Origin: Clostridiales bacterium
GTDB lineage: Bacteria > Bacillota > Clostridia > Peptostreptococcales > Anaerovoracaceae
Assembly: GCA_015058275.1 (NCBI GenBank)
Contig: SVCQ01000005.1
Span: forward strand, 25,601-89,600
Direction: 5' to 3'
Length of the DNA: 64,000 bases
Shown: piece after piece, positions 8,277 through 17,051 of the stretch
Position numbering within the stretch: the stretch's first letter is position 1
Layout: the number at the start of each line of letters is the position of its first letter
The notes under the pieces: generated by a model
Database searches by the model: none
Seen by the model: the letters and a program-made list of their open reading frames with translations, nothing else
Told to the model about the DNA's origin: nothing
Position numbers and translations under genes: made by a program

Positions 8277-9005
8277 ATGGACAAAAAAAGTGCTAAAATA
8301 GTACAGAACGACAATCTTGTTCGTGATATACACAAGATGACTATTGACATGGGAGCCTGTGACTTCAGCCTTCCGGGTCAGTACGCAATGATAGAAGCAT
8401 GCGGGATGCGCAGACCTTATCAGGTATGTGATTTCGACAGCAACCGCTTCACCATAGTATTCCCTGCAGACGGCAAGGAGAGCCGGGCTCTGGCATCACT
8501 TAAGCCGGGCGATAAGGTAATAGTCAGCACCGGCCTGGGACAGGGCTTTGATGTCGACTCCATACCTCAGGAGACGCTCCTCGTCGCAGATGACATGGGG
8601 ATACCGGAGATGCTGGGCCTCGCCCGGGCTCTTTTGATGCGCGGCATCAGCTGCAAGCTCATCCTGAGCTATCCGACCAAAAGCGACATATACATGCTCG
8701 ATTCCTTCCGCAATCTCGTCAACGAGATCGAGGTGCTGACGCTCGACGGCAGCAACGGCAGAGAAGGCAAGGCTTCGGATGTGATCAGGAACGCTTCGTA
8801 CGTATGCGCAGGCGGTTCTCTTGAGATGCTGAAGGAACTCGCAGACAGAGCCAGGGACGGACAGTTCAGCCTGAGCAGTACTGTGCTGGCAGAATCAGCT
8901 GATTATGACGACTGTTTTATCGAGACCACAAAGGGCAGACTCAACTGCTCTGATGCGGGTCCTGTGTTCGACAAGAACATCATTAACTGGGATAAGATAG
9001 CTTAG
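8277..9005 (+). CDS. PyrK-like flavoprotein with degenerate iron-sulfur site
   Basis: A 242-residue protein related to the electron-transfer subunit of dihydroorotate dehydrogenase B. The flavin-binding RRPYQVCDF segment, the GDKVIVSTGLGQGF turn, a nucleotide-binding half with YVCAGGSLEMLKEL, and the ending GPVFDKNIINW all follow PyrK. Where PyrK carries four cysteines for a [2Fe-2S] cluster, only two remain (DDC and NC), so the cluster is probably lost. No PyrD partner is nearby. The next gene, the NAD(P)HX repair enzyme, starts 13 bases after its stop, so a link to NAD(P)H chemistry is possible but not shown. Confidence 0.65.
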   Translation: MDKKSAKIVQNDNLVRDIHKMTIDMGACDFSLPGQYAMIEACGMRRPYQVCDFDSNRFTIVFPADGKESRALASLKPGDKVIVSTGLGQGFDVDSIPQETLLVADDMGIPEMLGLARALLMRGISCKLILSYPTKSDIYMLDSFRNLVNEIEVLTLDGSNGREGKASDVIRNASYVCAGGSLEMLKELADRARDGQFSLSSTVLAESADYDDCFIETTKGRLNCSDAGPVFDKNIINWDKIA

Positions 9006-9018
9006 GAGGAAGATGCCG

Positions 9019-10539
9019 ATGTATGCACTGACGGCAAAAGCTTCAAAATACATGGATGAGTATGCTGTCCAGGCGGGAATGCCGGGCGTTGTTCTCATGG
9101 AGAATGCCGCGAGGGGAGTAGCCGATGCGGTAGCCGAGAGGATGCCTGACAGATCATCCAAGATCCTTGTCCTTGCCGGGCACGGCAATAACGGCGGCGA
9201 TGCTGTTGCCGCGGCCAGATGGCTGGCCCAGATGGGCTATGAGAGAATCGAGCTCCACTTCACGGGAGACATCTCCAGGGCCGGCAACGGATTCAAAAGA
9301 CAGATGAGCATACTCGCAAACTCACACTCTGAGGTGAGGATCTCCGGGCTTCGCGGTATAGAGAGGGCCGTGCTCAACGCCAGATACGACTGCATAATCG
9401 ACGGCATGTACGGCACCGGACTCGACAGGGTGCTCGGCGATGAGGACACAAGGCTCGTCAAATACATCAATTCAAAGTCGGGCTACAAGATCTCGGTCGA
9501 CATCCCTTCGGGACTCAATGCGACGAGCGGGCTCATCATGGGAGAGGCCATAAGAGCCGATCTCACAGTCACCTTCGGAAGCTACAAGACAGGCATGTTT
9601 TTCGGAGCAGGCAGGGAGTGCTGCGGAGAGGTCAAGGTCGTCGACATAGGACTCATGCCGGACGGCTATAACAATATAACAGACAAGCTCGAAGTGCTCG
9701 ACGGAGCATTTCTGGCATCGACAGTAGATAAGGCTCTCACACCGAGGACCGAGACAGGCCACAAGGGCACTTTCGGTACAGTGGGAGTGGTCATAAGCTC
9801 AAACGGCATGCTCGGAGCAGGAATGCTCGCTGCCAGAGCGGCCTACAGAGCCGGCTGCGGACTTGTAAAGATATTCTGTCCGTCCAAGTACACCGGATTC
9901 TTCAACGTATCCATACCTGAGGCGGTGGCAGTGCCGTACAAGCCTGATGATGTGCTCGGCGCATTCGAGGGCTTTGCGGGCGAGGCCGATGTGCTGCTCA
10001 TCGGACCGGGACTCAAGGAGGACTCGGTGGGGAGGCTGCTTGTCAAGCAGATACTCGCCGGCAAAACGCCTGCGGTATTCGATGCAGGAGCTCTCAACAT
10101 AATATCCAAAAACCTCAAATCCTTCCGCAAGAGGAAATGCCCTTGCGTGATCACGCCGCACCTCGGCGAGATGGCGAGGCTGTGCGGAGAGGACATCAAT
10201 GTGGTCGCAAGGAAGCGCATCGCATACACCAAGAAGTTCTCCGAGAAGTTCGAGGTGAGCATGGTCGTCAAGTCAGACGTATCTCTTATAGTTCTTAATG
10301 AAATGAGCAAGGGCCGCAATCTGTATATCAACACAGTGGGCAATTCGGGGCTTGCCACAGCAGGCTCGGGAGATGTGCTGGCGGGAGTTATCGCATCACT
10401 CATCGCACAGGGCAACCCGATCGATACGGCTCTTATGTACGGCGTCATGATCCACGGCAAGGCTGCCGAGAAGTACGCGCTGGACGGAGATGCAAGGCGC
10501 AAGATGATGGCGGGAGATATTATTGACAATCTCTTCTGA
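9019..10539 (+). CDS. nnr: Bifunctional NAD(P)H-hydrate repair enzyme (epimerase/dehydratase)
   Basis: Repairs damaged NADHX and NADPHX: the N-terminal YjeF domain (about 1-210, GHGNNGGDAVAAARWL) interconverts epimers, and the C-terminal ribokinase-like carbohydrate-kinase domain (about 225-505, with GNSGLATAGSGDVLAG) dehydrates the S form using ADP or ATP. The total of about 506 residues is the usual bacterial fusion length. An ATG at 9013 is only two bases from the AGGAGGA ribosome site, so the ATG at 9019 (eight bases away) is preferred. The rpsU promoter is embedded in the last codons. Confidence 0.92.
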   Translation: MYALTAKASKYMDEYAVQAGMPGVVLMENAARGVADAVAERMPDRSSKILVLAGHGNNGGDAVAAARWLAQMGYERIELHFTGDISRAGNGFKRQMSILANSHSEVRISGLRGIERAVLNARYDCIIDGMYGTGLDRVLGDEDTRLVKYINSKSGYKISVDIPSGLNATSGLIMGEAIRADLTVTFGSYKTGMFFGAGRECCGEVKVVDIGLMPDGYNNITDKLEVLDGAFLASTVDKALTPRTETGHKGTFGTVGVVISSNGMLGAGMLAARAAYRAGCGLVKIFCPSKYTGFFNVSIPEAVAVPYKPDDVLGAFEGFAGEADVLLIGPGLKEDSVGRLLVKQILAGKTPAVFDAGALNIISKNLKSFRKRKCPCVITPHLGEMARLCGEDINVVARKRIAYTKKFSEKFEVSMVVKSDVSLIVLNEMSKGRNLYINTVGNSGLATAGSGDVLAGVIASLIAQGNPIDTALMYGVMIHGKAAEKYALDGDARRKMMAGDIIDNLF

Positions 10540-10551
10540 GCGTAGTACAAT
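10523..10551 (+). promoter_or_regulatory. Promoter of rpsU
   Basis: TTGACA (10523-10528), 17 bases, TACAAT (10546-10551). The consensus -35 lies inside the end of the upstream nnr gene. Confidence 0.7.
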
Positions 10552-10613
10552 CACTGCGTTGCGGTCAGACCGGCCGTCAATAATCACATGACGACAGGAG
10601 GTGAGACAAGAAT

Positions 10614-10793
10614 ATGGCACAGGTAGTAGTAAGAGAGAACGAGAGCCTGGAGAGTGCTCTTAAGAGATTTAAGAGATCTTGCGCTCGCGATGGCGTCATG
10701 GCAGAGCTTCGCAAGAGAGAGCACTACGAGAAGCCAAGCGTCAGACGTAAAAAGAAATCTGAGGCTGCTCGCAAGAAAGCTCGCAAGTATTAA
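10614..10793 (+). CDS. rpsU: Small ribosomal subunit protein bS21
   Basis: A 59-residue basic protein of the 30S subunit. It begins [20 protein letters not shown] and ends in a lysine/arginine-rich tail ([16 protein letters not shown]), both diagnostic of S21. The ribosome site CAGGAGG lies before ATG 10614. It has its own promoter and a strong terminator directly after the stop, so it is a monocistronic unit upstream of yqeY, the usual Firmicutes neighbourhood. Confidence 0.96.
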   Translation: MAQVVVRENESLESALKRFKRSCARDGVMAELRKREHYEKPSVRRKKKSEAARKKARKY

Positions 10794-10804
10794 TAGCAAA
10801 TGAG

Positions 10805-10834
10805 ATGCGAACCCCCGGCGGTTCGCATTTTTCT
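10805..10834 (+). terminator. Rho-independent terminator after rpsU
   Basis: ATGCGAAC (10805-10812) pairs with GTTCGCAT (10821-10828), GC-rich loop, followed by a T-rich run. Confidence 0.85.
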
Positions 10835-10879
10835 TAGAAGCTTCGGGGGAGACCGGAGCGTTACAAAGGAGTGATCGTT

Positions 10880-11332
10880 ATGAGTCTTAAAGAACAACTG
10901 ATGCAGGACTATAAGGAAGCCATGAAGAACGCTGACACAGTCAAAAAAGAGACCGTCAACATGGTCAGGGCTGCCATCAAGCAGTATGAGGTCGATCAGA
11001 GAGTCGAGCTCGAGGACGACGCCGACATAGTCAGGATCATCAAAAAGCAGGTCAAGATGAGGACTGACGCCCTCGCTGACTTCGCCAGGGCCGGCAGGGA
11101 CGACATGGCCGAGGCTTACAACAAGGAGATCGATATCCTCAAGAGCTATCTCCCTGAGGAGATGGGCGAGGAAGAGATCAGGGCCAGGGTAAGCGAGATC
11201 GCAGCCTCCCTCGGCATCGAAAAGGATATCAGGAACATGGGAACTCTGATGAAGAGCGTCATGGCCGAGCTCAAGGACAAGGCGGACGGCTCTGCAGTCA
11301 ACAAGGCTGTAAAGGAATTCCTCAATAAGTAA
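10880..11332 (+). CDS. yqeY: GatB/YqeY domain protein
   Basis: A 150-residue YqeY protein, resembling the C-terminal tRNA-binding tail domain of the GatB amidotransferase subunit. It starts SLKEQLMQDYKEAMKN and shows the conserved middle RAAIKQYEVDQRVELEDD and YLPEEMGEEEI. ATG 10880 follows AAAGGAG; an in-frame GTG nine bases earlier overlaps that site and is rejected. Its physiological role is not settled. It stands between rpsU and phoH, as in many Firmicutes. Confidence 0.93.
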   Translation: MSLKEQLMQDYKEAMKNADTVKKETVNMVRAAIKQYEVDQRVELEDDADIVRIIKKQVKMRTDALADFARAGRDDMAEAYNKEIDILKSYLPEEMGEEEIRARVSEIAASLGIEKDIRNMGTLMKSVMAELKDKADGSAVNKAVKEFLNK

Positions 11333-11345
11333 TAAAGGGTTTTGA

Positions 11346-12338
11346 ATGGAGTATAAGATCAGGATTCCGGACGATATCGACGTACAGGGGCTGTTCGGCA
11401 ATTATGACGCCAACATCCGCTCGGTCGAGAAGTTCACAGGCACGGAGATGAATCTCAGGGACGGCGAGCTCAGCATAAGGGGCAGGGACCCTGAGCTTGC
11501 AGCGCGCATTATCGCAAGGCTGATCGAGGCGCTCGCCATAGAGCCTGAGATCGATCCGCAAAAGCTAAGCTATCTCATAGAGATGGAGTCGGGAGGCAGG
11601 ACCTTCGATGAGAAGTCCGCTTCTAGAGACATCATCTGCTACACCCACACGGGCAGACCTCTGAGACCAAAGACACAGGCCCAAAAGGACTACGTGGACA
11701 ATATCCGCAATTCCGACATGGTGTTCGGCATCGGACCTGCCGGTACGGGCAAGACATACCTCGCGTGCGCGATGGCGATCAACGCATACAAGAACAAGGA
11801 AGTGGAGAGGATAATCCTCACAAGACCGGCTGTCGAGGCGGGTGAGAGACTCGGTTTCCTCCCGGGCGACATGCAGGAGAAGGTAGACCCTTACCTGAGG
11901 CCGCTTTACGACGCTCTGTATGACGTGCTCGGCATCGATGCTGCGGGCAAGCTGAGAGAGAAGGGTGTGATAGAGGTGGTTCCGCTCGCCTACATGAGAG
12001 GACGCACACTGGACAACGCCTTCATCATACTCGACGAGGCCCAGAACACCACGCGCGAACAGATGAAGATGTTCCTCACCCGTATGGGATTCAATTCCAA
12101 GGTCATAGTCACGGGCGACATCACGCAGATCGACCTCCCGGGAGGCACGATATCCGGTCTCAAGGATGCTCTTAGGATACTCAAGGGCGTTGAGGGGATC
12201 AGGTTCAATACATTCACCGAAGTCGACGTCGTGAGACACGAGCTCGTCAAGCGCATCATAAGGGCTTACGATGCCTTCGACAGCAGCAATAAGGTCAGAA
12301 GGTCGACTTCCAAGGGCAATAAGGTAAGCGAAAGGTGA
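11346..12338 (+). CDS. phoH: PhoH-like ATPase
   Basis: A 330-residue cytosolic P-loop ATPase. After an N-terminal ssDNA/RNA-binding-like region (about 1-105) comes the PhoH core with Walker A GPAGTGKT (around 130), GERLGFLPGDMQEKVDPY, Walker B FIILDEAQNTT (around 226) and the sensor TGDITQIDLPGG. It overlaps nothing but sits 4 bases before ybeY, matching the conserved phoH-ybeY-era order linked to rRNA processing and ribosome quality control. Confidence 0.95.
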   Translation: MEYKIRIPDDIDVQGLFGNYDANIRSVEKFTGTEMNLRDGELSIRGRDPELAARIIARLIEALAIEPEIDPQKLSYLIEMESGGRTFDEKSASRDIICYTHTGRPLRPKTQAQKDYVDNIRNSDMVFGIGPAGTGKTYLACAMAINAYKNKEVERIILTRPAVEAGERLGFLPGDMQEKVDPYLRPLYDALYDVLGIDAAGKLREKGVIEVVPLAYMRGRTLDNAFIILDEAQNTTREQMKMFLTRMGFNSKVIVTGDITQIDLPGGTISGLKDALRILKGVEGIRFNTFTEVDVVRHELVKRIIRAYDAFDSSNKVRRSTSKGNKVSER

Positions 12339-12342
12339 TCCC

Positions 12343-12849
12343 ATGCAGATAGTTTACAGCGACGAAAACGACAGGCTGACACCGGAGATATGGGAGCTGA
12401 TGGACCGTGCGGCGGAGACGGCGCTCGAGACCGAGTTCGGGGATGAGCTCAGAGATGCCGGCGTGAGCCCGGGCAGCATTGAGCCTGAGATCGGCGTCAC
12501 CATTACGGGCCGGGAAGAGATACTCGAACTGAACCGCGAGTACAGGGAGAAGGACTCAGTCACTGATGTACTGAGCTTCCCTCAGTTTGCGGGTCATGAT
12601 GATCTCTTCGAAGACCTGCTTAATGACGAGACGGAGACCCTTATAGGCGATGTCGTTATCTGCCACGATGTGGCAGTGTCGCAGGCAGAGGAATACGGCA
12701 CCGGCTATACGCGCGAGATGCTCTACCTCTTTGTGCACAGCGTAATGCACCTCTTCGGCTACGACCACATGGAAGAGGACGAAAAGAAAGAGATGCGTGC
12801 CAGGGAAGAGCAAGTCCTGTCCGCCATCGGACTTGGAAGGAGAAGGTAA
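12343..12849 (+). CDS. ybeY: Endoribonuclease YbeY, rRNA maturation factor
   Basis: A 168-residue metal-dependent endoribonuclease needed for 16S rRNA 3' end maturation and ribosome quality control. The zinc motif HSVMHLFGYDHMEEDE supplies the three histidines, and YREKDSVTDVLSFP is the family's other conserved stretch. It follows phoH by four bases. Its TAA stop (12847-12849) lies inside the first copy of a palindromic array, an odd arrangement repeated at other genes here. A 322-base non-coding region separates it from era. Confidence 0.95.
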   Translation: MQIVYSDENDRLTPEIWELMDRAAETALETEFGDELRDAGVSPGSIEPEIGVTITGREEILELNREYREKDSVTDVLSFPQFAGHDDLFEDLLNDETETLIGDVVICHDVAVSQAEEYGTGYTREMLYLFVHSVMHLFGYDHMEEDEKKEMRAREEQVLSAIGLGRRR

Positions 12850-12995
12850 AGTAGACTTTACCTTTTATATAAAAATGTAAAGCATACTTTACAAATACGA
12901 TAGATACGTAAAGTAAACTTTACATAACGAAAGAAAGAACGTAAAGTAAGCTTTACAAATGATACAAAGATGTAAAGAAAGCTTTACATCTTTGT
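12843..12995. repeat. Five-copy palindrome array, about 31-base period
   Basis: Five GTAAAG-N4-CTTTAC palindromes start at 12846, 12877, 12908, 12941 and 12972 (spacing 31, 31, 33, 31). Centres differ (TAGA, CATA, TAAA, TAAG, AAAG). Spacers of 15-17 bases are AT-rich and unrelated. The first copy has 9-base arms and contains the ybeY stop; the last is extended to 14-base arms (12964-12995). Spacing near three helical turns would place all centres on one DNA face. Confidence 0.85.
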
Positions 12996-13140
12996 CATTC
13001 CGAACGAAGTGAGGAATCTCGGTGAGACTATGAGATCCTAAATGCTTTCTTCCTTCATAACGGCGTTGCCGTAATGATGAAAGCATTGATCTTCGGAGGC
13101 TGAGCTCCTACGATAACTGCTGCGCTCAGGATGACAAAAT
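12996..13140. repeat. Structured intergenic repeat element
   Basis: Fills the rest of the gene-free stretch before era. It opens with CATTCCGAACGAAGTGAGG and ends with CGCTCAGGATGACAAA, a pair of end motifs I recognise as a widespread bacterial intergenic repeat. The middle (13039-13110) is a hairpin AATGCTTTC/GAAAGCATT enclosing an ACGGC/GCCGT stem, followed by GGAG/CTCC. A related copy of the middle lies at 50637-50712. No reading frame of note. Confidence 0.6.
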
Positions 13141-13171
13141 GGATAAAAACACATTTAGTAAACGGTAGGAT

Positions 13172-14080
13172 ATGAAATCAGGATTTATAGGTATAATCGG
13201 CAGGCCTAATGTAGGCAAGTCGACGCTCATGAATGCGATGCTGGGGGAGAAGATAGCCATCACCTCCGCCAAGCCGCAGACGACTCTCAACAGGATAACA
13301 GGCATTTACACGGATCTCGAGTACGAGGGAGGCGAAGGCCTTCAGATGATATTCCTCGATACCCCGGGCATCCACAAGCCTCACAACAAGCTTGGATCTG
13401 CGATCAACGAGACTGCTGTCAACACGCTCAGCGGCGTGGATGTCATTCTCCTTATCGTGGACGGGACTTCGGACTTCGGCAGGGGTGATGAGAGCATACT
13501 CAGGCTGGTATCCGAGACGGATGCTCCGAGGATACTCGCCATCAACAAGATGGACCTCATGAGCCCTGAGCAGTACCTCGAGCTCTACAACAAATACAAT
13601 GAGACGGGACTGTTCGAGGACATCTACGGAGTGTCGGCCCTCAAGGGGGACAATGTCACCGAGATCAGAGACAGGCTCGCCGGCTACATGAGCGAAGGTC
13701 CTATGTATTATCCTGAGGATATAGCGACAGATGATCCGGTCAGGTTCATCGTGAGCGAGATCATTAGAGAGAAGCTCATGAACTACCTCGAGGAGGAAGT
13801 GCCTCACGGCGTCTTCGTCGAGATCGAGACATTCAAGGAGCCTGAGGTCCCGGGCAGGGCGACCGAGATAGGGGCAGTCATTTACTGCGAGAAGAAGTCG
13901 CACAAGGGTATCATTATCGGCAAGGGCGGAGCCAAGCTCAAGGGCGTGGGCAAGGCCGCACGCCTCGAGATAGAGGAGCTTCTGGGATGCAAGGTCTTCC
14001 TCAGCCTCTTTGTAAAAGTCAAGGAGGGCTGGAGAGACTCTGAGCGCACCATCCGCCGCTGGGGCTACAAAGATGAATAG
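13172..14080 (+). CDS. era: GTPase Era
   Basis: A 302-residue GTPase that binds 16S rRNA and assists 30S assembly. G1 GRPNVGKST, G3 DTPGIH and G4 NKMD are visible in the N-terminal half, and the C-terminal KH domain shows GKGGAKLKGVGKAARLEIEE. GGTAGGA precedes the ATG. recO begins on the very next base after the stop, so the two are translationally close and co-transcribed. Confidence 0.97.
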   Translation: MKSGFIGIIGRPNVGKSTLMNAMLGEKIAITSAKPQTTLNRITGIYTDLEYEGGEGLQMIFLDTPGIHKPHNKLGSAINETAVNTLSGVDVILLIVDGTSDFGRGDESILRLVSETDAPRILAINKMDLMSPEQYLELYNKYNETGLFEDIYGVSALKGDNVTEIRDRLAGYMSEGPMYYPEDIATDDPVRFIVSEIIREKLMNYLEEEVPHGVFVEIETFKEPEVPGRATEIGAVIYCEKKSHKGIIIGKGGAKLKGVGKAARLEIEELLGCKVFLSLFVKVKEGWRDSERTIRRWGYKDE

Positions 14081-14839
14081 ATGATAATAACAACAGACGG
14101 CATAGTTTTAAGACAACGCAAGATCGCAAATAACAGGCGCATGATAGTGCTGTTTACCCGCCAGTACGGTAAGATCTCTGCCGGCACTTCCATCAATGAG
14201 AAGAGCCGCAGCAAGGCAGCACTTGCATTGCGCCCTTTTACTTATGCGGAATATGACATTTTCAAGGGCAGGGAGGCCTTCAGCATCAACTCGGCCTCGG
14301 CAAAGAAGAGCTATTACTCCATAGGGGAGGACATAGACCGCTTCATGGCGGCCTCGGCCTTCATAGAGTATCTCGACAAGGTGCTCGGCGAAGAGGAGCC
14401 TATGCCGAAGCTCTTTGACCTGGCTCTTGAATTCCTCGAATCGGTGTCTGTGAGCAAGAGCAGCGTGGAGACACTTCTTGATGCATTCATAGTCAAGACG
14501 CTTCGCATCCTCGGCGTTGCGCCGGAGATGAGCTGCTGCGTCAACTGCGGCAAAAGCCTGGATGATATCAAGGTCAGGAGCTTCTCGGTATCAAGCGGCG
14601 GGATAGTCTGCGAGAACTGCGCAGAACAAGAGAAAACAAGCCCTGATTCGTTGATTTACAGACCGTCTTTCGATATAATCGCTGTGTATTGTTATTTTGA
14701 CTCAAAGCCTCTCCGGACCTTCCGCAAGGTAGACCTTAAGGAAGACGTATCCGGTGAGGTCAGAGATATACTTGCAGAGTATACAGACCGCTATCTGGGG
14801 GTCGATGTACTCAGGAAATCCAAAGGATTGGAGGTATAG
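14081..14839 (+). CDS. recO: DNA repair protein RecO
   Basis: A 252-residue recombination mediator acting with RecR to load RecA at gaps. It has the OB-fold start (TTDGIVLRQRKIANNRRMIVLFT), the helical middle, and a zinc-finger-like pair CVNCGK and CENC around residues 149-185. It starts immediately after era without a gap, the common Firmicutes order. Length and features are normal. Confidence 0.93.
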   Translation: MIITTDGIVLRQRKIANNRRMIVLFTRQYGKISAGTSINEKSRSKAALALRPFTYAEYDIFKGREAFSINSASAKKSYYSIGEDIDRFMAASAFIEYLDKVLGEEEPMPKLFDLALEFLESVSVSKSSVETLLDAFIVKTLRILGVAPEMSCCVNCGKSLDDIKVRSFSVSSGGIVCENCAEQEKTSPDSLIYRPSFDIIAVYCYFDSKPLRTFRKVDLKEDVSGEVRDILAEYTDRYLGVDVLRKSKGLEV

Positions 14840-14844
14840 TCATA

Positions 14845-15477
14845 ATGGAAATCACGCTCGAAAAGATCGAACTGGTCAAGGACAGGACAGGCTGCACTTA
14901 CGCTGAGGCCAAGGAGGCTTTAGAGGCTGCAGAGGGCAGCGTAGTTGACGCCATCATCGCTACCGAAGAGCAGATGAACAAAGAACATGACAAGGTCGAC
15001 GGAGAGAGCCTCAAGGACAGCCCGATCTTCCAGAAGATGAAGGAGATCGTAGAGAAGGGCAATGTATCGAGGATCATCGTCAGCAAGGGAGAGAAGACCA
15101 TCGTCAACTTCCCTGTAACTGCAGGCGTTATCGGAGCAGTTCTCGTACCTTGGGGAGCCATTCTCGGCATCGTAGCCGCAATGGGCACCCAGTGCAGCAT
15201 CGACTTCGTGGACGATAAGGGCGCAGTCGTGGACATCGACGGCAAGGTCATCGGCGTTTATGACAAGGCCAGAGGCATCGTAGTCAAGAGCCTCGACAAG
15301 GCACAGGACGCCATTAACAACAGGGAGCAGATCGATGAGATCATGAACACCATCGACAGCCTGGCCAAAAAGGCAGGCAAGACAGTCAAGGAGCTCATCA
15401 AGGATGCTACCGAGGCGTACAAGACAAGTGATGCAGACGATATAATCGAAGAGGAATTCACAGACGAAGACCTCTAA
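14845..15477 (+). CDS. DUF4342 protein with UBA-like N-terminus
   Basis: A 210-residue protein. Residues 1-40 resemble a UBA/TS-N fold as in elongation factor Ts (VKDRTGCTYAEAKEALEAAE). A middle domain (about 65-130) has a beta-rich VSRIIVSKGEKTIVNFPVT stretch and a hydrophobic VLVPWGAILGIVAAMG segment typical of DUF4342. The end is acidic and helical. Function is unknown. It is 5 bases after recO and 21 bases before the glycyl-tRNA synthetase, with a good GGAGG site, so it is probably in the same operon. Confidence 0.85.
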   Translation: MEITLEKIELVKDRTGCTYAEAKEALEAAEGSVVDAIIATEEQMNKEHDKVDGESLKDSPIFQKMKEIVEKGNVSRIIVSKGEKTIVNFPVTAGVIGAVLVPWGAILGIVAAMGTQCSIDFVDDKGAVVDIDGKVIGVYDKARGIVVKSLDKAQDAINNREQIDEIMNTIDSLAKKAGKTVKELIKDATEAYKTSDADDIIEEEFTDEDL

Positions 15478-15498
15478 AGGAAGGAACACCGTTTATAA

Positions 15499-16935
15499 AT
15501 GGCAATAGACAAGAAAGACATACCACAGACAGACAGAGCCGTGACCATGGACAAGATCATAGCCCTCTGCAAGAACAGAGGCTACATCTATCCGGGCTCT
15601 GAGATTTACGGCGGACTCGCCAACACCTGGGACTTCGGCCCTCTCGGTGTCGAGTTCAAAAACAACATCAAAGACGCATGGAGACAGAAGTTCGTCAGAG
15701 AGTCAAAGTACAATGTAGGGCTCGATGCGGCGATACTGATGAATCCTCAGACATGGGTCGCTTCCGGCCACGTGGGCGGATTCAGCGATCCGCTGATCGA
15801 TTGCAGGTCCTGCAAGACACGCTACAGGGCTGACCAGCTCATCGAGGACTATTTAAAGGAAAAAAATCCGGATGAAGAGGTCATAGTCGACGGCTGGAGC
15901 AAAGAGGAGATGGAGAATTTCCTCAAAGACAACGAGATCAAGTGCCCTAATTGCGGCAAAAGCGACTTCACCGGCATACGTCAGTTCAACCTGATGTTCA
16001 AGACCTTCCAGGGAGTCACAGAGGACTCGGCCTCAGAGATATACATGAGGCCTGAGACCGCGCAGGGCATCTTCGTCAATTTCAAGAACGTCCAGAGGAC
16101 CTCGCGCCGCAAGATCCCGTTCGGCATCGCCCAGGTCGGCAAGTCGTTCCGTAACGAGATCACACCCGGCAACTTCATCTTCAGGGTGAGGGAGTTCGAG
16201 CAGATGGAGCTTGAGTTCTTCTGCAAGCCGGGCACTGAACTTGACTGGTTCGCATACTGGAAGGACTACTGCGCTTCGTTCCTCAGGAACCTCGGGCTCA
16301 GCGAGCAGTATACAAGGCTGAGAGACCACTCTCAGGAGGAGCTCTCTCACTACAGTAACGCAACGACAGATATAGAGTATCTCTTCCCGTTCGGCTGGGG
16401 CGAGCTCTGGGGCGTTGCGTCCCGTACGGACTTCGACCTCATGGCTCACCAGACCACTTCCGGCGAGGACATGAGCTATCTCGATCCTGAGACAAACGAG
16501 AGATATGTGCCTTACTGCATAGAGCCGTCGGTAGGAGTTGAGAGACTCGTGCTCGCATTCCTCGTAGATGCCTATGATGAGGAGGTTCTCACAGGCGGCA
16601 ACGGCAAGGAAGACGTCAGGACGGTGCTGAGACTCCATCCTGCGCTCGCACCGTACAAGGCAGCCGTGCTCCCGCTTTCCAAAAAGCTCGAGGATGTGGC
16701 GATGCCTGTATACGAAGAACTCAGCAAGTACTTCATGGTTGAGTACGATGCATCCGGCTCCATCGGCAAGCGCTACAGGAGAGAGGACGAGATCGGCACG
16801 CCGTTCAGCATCTGCGTCGACTTCGACACGGCTGAGGACCAGTCGGTCACCATCAGGGACAGAGACAGCATGGAGCAGGTCAGGGTCCCTATAGCTGAAG
16901 TCAGGGCTTACATAGAGGAGCGCCTGAAGTTCTAG
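15499..16935 (+). CDS. glyQS: Glycine--tRNA ligase, alpha2 type
   Basis: Charges tRNA-Gly. The 478 residues match the homodimeric class II enzyme used by many Firmicutes, not the split alpha/beta GlyQ/GlyS form. Recognisable are the N-terminal [21 protein letters not shown], a zinc-ligand region ([11 protein letters not shown] and CPNCGKSDF), motif 2 [16 protein letters not shown] and motif 3 EPSVGVERL, then the anticodon-binding domain. It ends the era-recO-DUF4342 run; 116 bases of mostly unremarkable sequence separate it from ppdK. Confidence 0.96.
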   Translation: MAIDKKDIPQTDRAVTMDKIIALCKNRGYIYPGSEIYGGLANTWDFGPLGVEFKNNIKDAWRQKFVRESKYNVGLDAAILMNPQTWVASGHVGGFSDPLIDCRSCKTRYRADQLIEDYLKEKNPDEEVIVDGWSKEEMENFLKDNEIKCPNCGKSDFTGIRQFNLMFKTFQGVTEDSASEIYMRPETAQGIFVNFKNVQRTSRRKIPFGIAQVGKSFRNEITPGNFIFRVREFEQMELEFFCKPGTELDWFAYWKDYCASFLRNLGLSEQYTRLRDHSQEELSHYSNATTDIEYLFPFGWGELWGVASRTDFDLMAHQTTSGEDMSYLDPETNERYVPYCIEPSVGVERLVLAFLVDAYDEEVLTGGNGKEDVRTVLRLHPALAPYKAAVLPLSKKLEDVAMPVYEELSKYFMVEYDASGSIGKRYRREDEIGTPFSICVDFDTAEDQSVTIRDRDSMEQVRVPIAEVRAYIEERLKF

Positions 16936-17051
16936 TTACTTACTGCAGTCCCGGAGCGTCCGGACGGCATGTAAATAAAATTGGTATAAATAAGCTATTG
17001 AAGGGTCCCCGCAACCAGCCAGGATCCGGAAAGGAAAAGGAGAAAAAGCTT

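Noticed and set aside
12843..12995. CRISPR array
   Set aside because: Repeats are 16-base palindromes, spacers only 15-17 bases, and there are no cas genes in the window.
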